Made by a program: the position numbers and the translations under genes. DNA of 21,972 nt from Deltaproteobacteria bacterium (GTDB taxonomy: Bacteria > Myxococcota_A > UBA796). Positions within the stretch are counted from its first letter, which is position 1. Every line of letters starts with the position of its first letter. The notes under the pieces were generated by a model. The model was not told the origin of the DNA. It saw nothing but the letters and a program-made list of their open reading frames with translations, and made no database searches. Where the stretch lies: assembly GCA_002707085.1 (NCBI GenBank), contig PALY01000051.1, positions 1 to 21,972 of the forward strand, given 5' to 3'. This document shows positions 17,479 to 21,972 of this stretch, piece by piece.

Positions 17479-19680
17479 GTGATTCAAAAAGGTCTACATT
17501 TCTTATGGCTGTCGTGCTTCGTGATGGCCGCTTGTGAAGCGCCCAAGCACAACCCACTTGCTATCGATGACGATGGGGATGGGCTGACCGAGTTTCAAGG
17601 CGACTGTGACGATACCAATCCAGATATTCGCGACCAAAATGGCAATCAAGACTGCGATGGAGCTCTGGCGGAAGATGATTGTGACGACAATGACCCGAAC
17701 TCTACCTACATCGCAGAGGATGGGGACTGTGATGGCATTCTGACGGCCGACGATTGCGACGACAATGATCCCGACTCCTCCACGACTGCCACAGATGCGG
17801 ATTGTGATGGAACTCCGACTGCCGCTGACTGTGATGACAATGATCCTGGCTCCACCACCGCCGCCGAAGATGGGGACTGTGATGGTATTCGGACAGCCGA
17901 TGACTGCGATGACAGTGATGCCTCGTCCTATGCCATTTCCGATGACAAAGATTGTGATGGCATTCTGACGGCCGACGATTGCGACGATGACAATCCGAGT
18001 GCGGGAGGCGTCGCTGATGATGCGGACTGTGATGGAACCACTGCCGCCGAGGATTGCGACGACTCCGATGCTTCACGCAGCAATACAGATGCCGATGAAG
18101 ATGGATTCAACAGTTGTGAAAACGACTGTGATGACTTCGACAGTCACACCTATCCCGGAGCCGCATATCGGGAGGATGCTGAAGCCTGTATGACCGACAA
18201 GGACGGGGACGGGTATGGAAGCGCATCTCCTGCCAGTGGAGCAGAGGCCGGGTCCGACTGTAATGATGACGACTCCGAACTCCATCTTGACGATGTCGAT
18301 GGCGATGGTGTGACCAGTTGCGATGGTGACTGCGACGACGATTCCGCCAGCACATACCCAGGTGCGGCTTCGCTTGAGTTTAAGACTGACTGCACAAAAG
18401 ATGCGGATGGTGACGGTTGGGCGGACGATTCTCCGGGAGACGGGATCACAGGAGGAACCGACTGTGATGATGACGACTCGTCGCTCAATCAGAGCGACTT
18501 GGATGCAGATGGAGACACCACCTGCGATGGCGATTGTGATGACGCAGATGCCACGCTTTCAAGCCTTGATCTGGATCGAGATGGACTGACCAGTTGTGAT
18601 GGCGACTGTGACGACACCGACTCATCGATGTCTGAACCGGGTCGAGATGATGATTTCGACGGATACTCTACTTGCGACGGCGACTGTGACGATGACGATG
18701 CATCCATTCATCCGGGAGCCACCGATCTACGGGCAGATGGTATCGACCAGAATTGTGATGGCACGGAGGTTCGGTGGAGCGCACTGGACGTGGCATCTCG
18801 GTATGGGTGTGCCATCGATACAGAGAGCAGCATTTACTGCTGGGGTACACCGTCTTCCCATGCCGGGGACATCCTCGAACCGCCCGAAGGCAGGTTTATG
18901 TCGATTTCCACGGGGACCCACCACGCGTGTGCCATTCAGCGGGGAACTCGAAACATTGAGTGTTGGGGGAGTTGTCTTCGTGGGGAATGCGACATCCCAC
19001 CCGGCAACTATAAAGAGGTTCTGGCAGCTGGGCAGGTGGAGTCGTACAGTGGCTATAGCTACCACAGCGCACCGTACACCTGCGCAATATTGGATGATGA
19101 TTCGATCGATTGCTGGGGTGGCAGTATTTCACCGGTCGGAGACTTTGACATTCCAACAGGGAGCTTTTCACACCTGACAGCAAGAGCAGAGTCACCCTGC
19201 GCTCTCGATGACGATGGATATATCCATTGCTGGGGTGACCGCGGTGAGGATGATCCGCACCCTACGCTGAGCATCCTCAGCGACATATCCGTCGCCAACG
19301 GTGATGGCTGTGGCTTGAGCTATACCGGCCAGCCTCTCTGTTGGGGTTGGGGAACCTACTATGCCGATGCAGAAATCCCGGACGAAGGTGGTTTTACGGC
19401 GCTATCGGTCGGGATGTCAACCAGTACTCCCACAGCATGCGGTGTGGACAGCAGTCAGAAAATACAGTGTTGGGGAACCTATACAAGCTCCTATTATCTT
19501 GAGGACGCAGAAGTCCCTATGGGTGACTTCGTTGATGTAAAGGTTCGGCACAAGGGCGACCTAAGTTCTACATCGGGACTGTGTGCTTGTGGTCTACGAA
19601 CGGATGGCCTCATCGATTGTTTCGGCTCCGGGTACTATCTCTACATCGTGACCGAAGCGCCGGTTCACTACGCCCCTTGA
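17479..19680 (+). CDS. Lipoprotein paralogue with six 25-residue acidic Cys repeats and an RCC1-like propeller
   Basis: A 733-residue tandem paralogue of the preceding gene. GTG 17479 is the start, with GAGGAG five bases upstream (17468-17473). The lipobox is VMAAC (Cys19), and the sequence after it (C-E-A-P-KHNPLAIDDDGDG) parallels the first gene. Six 25-residue units occupy DNA 17650-18099, followed by the same looser DCDD region and, from about residue 431, seven C...CWG/CFG units (CAIDTESSIYCWG first, CGLRTDGLIDCFG last). Three fewer 25-residue units account for 75 of the 84 residues of length difference. The 9-base gap and shared strand imply one operon, likely driven from the promoter at 14926-14954. 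Same predicted role: calcium-stabilised surface protein. Confidence 0.85.
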   Translation: MIQKGLHFLWLSCFVMAACEAPKHNPLAIDDDGDGLTEFQGDCDDTNPDIRDQNGNQDCDGALAEDDCDDNDPNSTYIAEDGDCDGILTADDCDDNDPDSSTTATDADCDGTPTAADCDDNDPGSTTAAEDGDCDGIRTADDCDDSDASSYAISDDKDCDGILTADDCDDDNPSAGGVADDADCDGTTAAEDCDDSDASRSNTDADEDGFNSCENDCDDFDSHTYPGAAYREDAEACMTDKDGDGYGSASPASGAEAGSDCNDDDSELHLDDVDGDGVTSCDGDCDDDSASTYPGAASLEFKTDCTKDADGDGWADDSPGDGITGGTDCDDDDSSLNQSDLDADGDTTCDGDCDDADATLSSLDLDRDGLTSCDGDCDDTDSSMSEPGRDDDFDGYSTCDGDCDDDDASIHPGATDLRADGIDQNCDGTEVRWSALDVASRYGCAIDTESSIYCWGTPSSHAGDILEPPEGRFMSISTGTHHACAIQRGTRNIECWGSCLRGECDIPPGNYKEVLAAGQVESYSGYSYHSAPYTCAILDDDSIDCWGGSISPVGDFDIPTGSFSHLTARAESPCALDDDGYIHCWGDRGEDDPHPTLSILSDISVANGDGCGLSYTGQPLCWGWGTYYADAEIPDEGGFTALSVGMSTSTPTACGVDSSQKIQCWGTYTSSYYLEDAEVPMGDFVDVKVRHKGDLSSTSGLCACGLRTDGLIDCFGSGYYLYIVTEAPVHYAP
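17650..18099 (+). repeat. Six tandem 75-bp coding repeats
   Basis: Units begin at 17650, 17725, 17800, 17875, 17950 and 18025 and are in phase with those of the upstream paralogue at the protein level (DCDG...DCDD). Same period, lower copy number. Confidence 0.88.
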
Positions 19681-19840
19681 AAAGCAGTGTGTCATCTGCT
19701 TCTGTGTCGAGAATCGGACCAACAGTCTGGCAGTATTCTGAAGTGTCTCGAAGGTGGACTCTTGGAACAGGGGTTTGTGTTCACTTCCTGGAGGTCTCTT
19801 ACTCGCTGATGGTGTACGATGTCCCGGTGGAGGATCGGTC

Positions 19841-20608
19841 ATGATCATGTTGCGATTTGCATTGGTTCTACTTGTGGGATGGGTGAGTAGTGCTTGGGCG
19901 CATACGCCGGGCGAGCTGACCTTGCCTTCGGTGTCTACAGGGTCGGCCCCCTACAAGAGTTTCAGTGGTCTAGCGTGTACAGAGCCTACCGACTTGTTGA
20001 CCGTTCCCGAAGGCCAAGAGTTCATCATCACGGCGGTGGGGTCGACGGCTCATGGCTCTTCGAGTGTAGCGGGTGATTGGGATGGTGGGACACGGTTGTT
20101 GAAGGACGGCGAAGTGTTGCTCGCCGGGAGTGTTTTCAGTCGATCCATGAGTGTATCCGTATCTACGGGAAATGGACGCTTGCCGGTTGAGGCTGGTGCC
20201 AGGCTATCGATTCATACGACCGCCTCAAGTGGCTGTGGATATTACTTCTTACAGGGCTATTTGTCTGAGGCTGGTGGCCCATATCGAGCCTACTTCGGAA
20301 ACTCCGTTGATCGTACGGTAATGACTGTGGATTCGGGGAAGTCCTTCTTGGTGCGGACCATTTCGCTTTCGACCCGTGAATCTCCTTGGCATTGTCATGT
20401 CTGGGTGGATGGGGCGCTCGTGATTCATGGAGAGACATTTATGGTCCACGACCGCGGTAGCTATGACGGCGGAAACCCGGGTCCATTCCCACTGGGCAAG
20501 GGTGCATTGTTGCTTTCCTCTGGCCAGTCTTTGCAGATTGGGCCTGAGGATGCCACTGCTTCAACGCAGTGCGACTATTACATTGAGGGCGAGTACCTGA
20601 GGCCCTGA
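19841..20608 (+). CDS. Secreted protein with two duplicated beta-rich domains, function unknown
   Basis: A 255-residue protein. ATG 19841 is chosen because GGAGGA lies six bases upstream and a clean signal peptide follows (1-20, ending SSAWA, mature protein beginning His-Thr-Pro). The mature part seems to be an internal duplication: the first half runs PYKSF...VPEGQEFIITAVGS...RLLKDGEVLLAG...LPVEAGARLSIH...GCGYYFLQGYL, and the second PYRAYF...VDSGKSFLVRTISLS...VWVDGALVIHG...LLLSSGQSLQIG...QCDYYIEGEYL. Each half has the look of a jelly-roll or beta-sandwich of about 110 residues with a Cys near its end. No family was recognised. It lies 160 bp downstream of the second lipoprotein gene, same strand, perhaps with its own promoter. 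Confidence 0.65.
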   Translation: MIMLRFALVLLVGWVSSAWAHTPGELTLPSVSTGSAPYKSFSGLACTEPTDLLTVPEGQEFIITAVGSTAHGSSSVAGDWDGGTRLLKDGEVLLAGSVFSRSMSVSVSTGNGRLPVEAGARLSIHTTASSGCGYYFLQGYLSEAGGPYRAYFGNSVDRTVMTVDSGKSFLVRTISLSTRESPWHCHVWVDGALVIHGETFMVHDRGSYDGGNPGPFPLGKGALLLSSGQSLQIGPEDATASTQCDYYIEGEYLRP

Positions 20609-20716
20609 TCTTCGCGTGAGGGGTGTGGTCCAGCACCAGATATGGACGGCCTCACTATGGAGCCTTCATTGATGGTAACAAAGGTTTACCTGAGGGCGCA
20701 GTATAGACTTTTTCCC

Positions 20717-20739
20717 TTATCGCATTCCTATTGCAATAG
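20717..20739. promoter_or_regulatory. Putative Zur-type operator, COG0523 operon
   Basis: Site with TTATCGCA and TTGCAATA arms at the same spacing as 8960-8982, 18 of 23 positions identical. It contains the perfect palindrome CTATTGCAATAG (20728-20739). It lies 35 bases upstream of the first gene of the operon. Regulation by the Fur-family protein of this window is inferred from the shared site. Confidence 0.65.
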
Positions 20740-20774
20740 CGTATTGTAGGACTTAGTGGGCGACAGGAGAAAGT

Positions 20775-21068
20775 ATGTCAAGTCAACTGGCAGTCACTGG
20801 GGTTGCGGGTTCTCCCGGAAATGATGGTACACGTGTCTTGAAACAGCTCATTCACCAGTCAAGTAATGTGCCGCTTACTGCCATTGTTCCGAATCTTTCG
20901 AAGAAGCGGAAGCACTCCAAAGGAGACGTAGCTGTGATTTCAACGACAGAGCGGCTACTGCACCTTGGACAAGTTGACCCGTGCTTGGTCACGGATGAGG
21001 AAGTTGCGGCGTTCGACCAATGGTCGTCGATGCCGGATCCCTTCCACTTGTCAGCGGAGCTTCCATGA
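20775..21068 (+). CDS. Small unknown protein coupled to COG0523 GTPase
   Basis: A 97-residue soluble protein with no signal peptide, no cysteine and a basic patch SKKRKHSKGD (42-51). The start has AGGAGA about six bases upstream. Its stop overlaps the GTPase start (ATGA, 21065-21068), which strongly suggests translational coupling and a shared task. The ending MPDPFHLSAELP and the GDVAVISTTERLLHLGQVDP segment did not recall any family. Some zinc-free paralogues of zinc proteins sit in Zur regulons, but I cannot match this one to any. It may be an accessory factor or a small target of the GTPase. Confidence 0.65.
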   Translation: MSSQLAVTGVAGSPGNDGTRVLKQLIHQSSNVPLTAIVPNLSKKRKHSKGDVAVISTTERLLHLGQVDPCLVTDEEVAAFDQWSSMPDPFHLSAELP

Positions 21069-21972
21069 AGCGCGTTCCGGTCACGCTGGTCACGGGTTTT
21101 CTTGGGGCGGGAAAGACGACGCTCCTGAACCACGTGCTGAATTTCGGGACGGGTCTTCGCTTTGCCGTCATCGAGAATGAGTTTGGTGATGTTGGCGTGG
21201 ATGGTTCCTTAGTGAACACGACCTGCCAGGTTCTTTTTGAGTTGAATGATGGATGTATATGTTGCTCTGTTCGAGAGGATTTGATTGAGGTTTTTGAGCA
21301 ACTTCTTGATCGTTTGGACGAGATTGATCACATCATTATTGAAACTACGGGTCTTGCTGAACCCGTTCCAGTCATGCGAGTTTTCGATTTGCCGAAAGTG
21401 AGTGCGGCTTTTGAGCTTGATGGGGTGGTAACGGTTGTGGATGCAGCCCACATTGAGGCATCACTCGACGATGTTTCGGCGTGCCTTGAGCAGATCACGT
21501 ACGCTGATTTGCTGATTCTCAACAAGATAGATCGGGTGGGCGCGGAGTCTCTGAGTGCCGTAGAAAACCAGCTTCGGCGGATCAACCCCCTTGCGTCGAT
21601 TCAGCTTGTGGAACACTCACAGGTTGATGTCGATGGCTTCCTAAACATTGACCGACGATCGCATGATGAACACGTTCATGACCATGACCATGACCATGAC
21701 CATGATTCGCATCATGATCATCACCACGATCATCACCACGATCATCACCATGATGATTCGATCAAACCCGTGGTCGTGGAAATGCCGGGTGATGTAGATG
21801 TGGCTGCGCTAGATGTGTGGTTGGGTCAACTCACAAGAAAAGAAGATTCTCCCTTGCTTCGGATGAAAGGTGTTCTGGCTGTACCTGGCGATCCAAGGCG
21901 CTTTGTCTTCAACGGTGTTCGGAGTGTTGTGGATGTCCGTCCCGATCGTTCATGGGGAGAGGACGCCCGCTT
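21065..21972 (+). CDS. COG0523 (CobW/ZigA-type) metallochaperone GTPase, C-terminus beyond window
   Basis: About 302 residues are visible; the stop lies outside the window. GTPase motifs: Walker A GFLGAGKTT (11-19), the family hallmark CICC (64-67) after LNDG, ETTG (93-96), and NKID (153-156). A His/Asp loop (200-231) holds 18 histidines, and the CobW C-terminal domain begins after it (VVVEMPGDVDVAALDVWLGQL). Members bind zinc at the CxCC and use GTP to deliver it to client enzymes when zinc is scarce; ZigA, ZagA and mammalian ZNG1 are examples. The gene overlaps the preceding small gene by four bases and shares its operator-like site. Cobalamin or nitrile hydratase roles in the same superfamily are less likely given the zinc context. 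Confidence 0.92.
   Translation, partial: MKRVPVTLVTGFLGAGKTTLLNHVLNFGTGLRFAVIENEFGDVGVDGSLVNTTCQVLFELNDGCICCSVREDLIEVFEQLLDRLDEIDHIIIETTGLAEPVPVMRVFDLPKVSAAFELDGVVTVVDAAHIEASLDDVSACLEQITYADLLILNKIDRVGAESLSAVENQLRRINPLASIQLVEHSQVDVDGFLNIDRRSHDEHVHDHDHDHDHDSHHDHHHDHHHDHHHDDSIKPVVVEMPGDVDVAALDVWLGQLTRKEDSPLLRMKGVLAVPGDPRRFVFNGVRSVVDVRPDRSWGEDAR
21677..21756 (+). repeat. Short tandem repeats encoding a histidine-rich loop
   Basis: Four copies of CATGAC (21677-21700) plus a CATGAT, then three copies of GATCATCACCAC, the last ending in CAT (21716-21751). They encode alternating His-Asp and Asp-His-His-His units within the GTPase. In-frame 6- and 12-base periods make length change by slippage likely. 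Confidence 0.85.

Noticed and set aside
15181..18099. Regularly spaced repeats that could suggest a CRISPR array.
   Set aside because: The 75-bp period is entirely coding, units differ at silent positions, and there are no identical repeats separated by unique spacers.
15354..18707. Many open frames on the opposite strand and other frames within the acidic repeats.
   Set aside because: They arise from the biased GAT/GAC/TGT codon pattern, giving low-complexity Ser/Gln/His/Arg products with no ribosome sites.
19682..19708. Inverted AAGCAG...CTGCTT after the second lipoprotein gene as a terminator.
   Set aside because: Only a six-base stem with no following T-run; too weak to call.
19841..20608. 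Predicted mature N-terminal histidine, as in copper polysaccharide monooxygenases (LPMO).
   Set aside because: Only the His-1 feature fits; no second brace histidine in the expected context and no AA10-like motifs were seen, and the body is an internal duplication.

Overview
The window reads as chromosomal (or metagenome-assembled) DNA from a Gram-negative bacterium. A TonB-dependent outer-membrane receptor, several lipoprotein signal peptides and a Fur-family regulator support this. The mix of acidic 'DCDG/DCDD' metal-binding repeats fused to RCC1-like propellers, a C-type lectin domain fused to a membrane acyltransferase, and a TonB C-terminal domain fused to a receptor is typical of the Myxococcota/Bradymonadota ('deltaproteobacterial') group. 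That placement is inference; no rRNA or tRNA is present to fix it. No CRISPR array, insertion sequence or tRNA was seen.

Layout. (1) 1-2000: the first ~115 bp of a GDP-mannose 4,6-dehydratase gene run abruptly, in a different frame, into the 3' two-thirds of a GH13_18 sugar phosphorylase (glucosylglycerate-phosphorylase-like). This is a chimeric junction. Facing it on the minus strand is a D-glycerate 3-kinase, which fits glucosylglycerate breakdown to glucose-1-phosphate and 3-phosphoglycerate. (2) 2022-4796: a secreted DUF4846 protein (minus) diverges from a two-domain protein joining an aminoglycoside/choline-kinase-like phosphotransferase to an inositol-monophosphatase-like phosphatase. 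(3) 4906-8931: a probable zinc-homeostasis locus with a tiny His/Asp/Glu-rich lipoprotein interrupted by one in-frame stop, a Fur/Zur-type regulator, a perfect two-way terminator, and the convergent operon of a TonB-domain/TonB-dependent-receptor fusion plus a His-rich lipoprotein. (4) 9127-12437: a pilin-like membrane protein, an acyltransferase-C-type lectin fusion, and an exported AhpD-like protein. (5) 12537-14831 (minus): a HEXXH-containing protein with a low-complexity N-terminus and a secreted basic protein. (6) 15016-20608: two tandem lipoproteins built from 25-residue acidic Cys repeats plus a seven-unit RCC1-like propeller, then a secreted protein with two duplicated beta-rich domains. 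(7) 20775-end: a small unknown protein translationally coupled to a COG0523 (CobW/ZigA-type) GTPase with an 18-histidine loop; the window ends inside it.

The most interesting system is the proposed zinc regulon. A 23-bp site (arms TTATCGCA and TTGCAATA) lies just upstream of the receptor operon (8960-8982), and a closely matching site (18 of 23 positions) lies upstream of the COG0523 operon (20717-20739), 12 kb away. With the Zur-like regulator, two His-rich lipoproteins and a His-rich metallochaperone, this suggests one Zur-controlled uptake and allocation pathway containing several uncharacterised parts.
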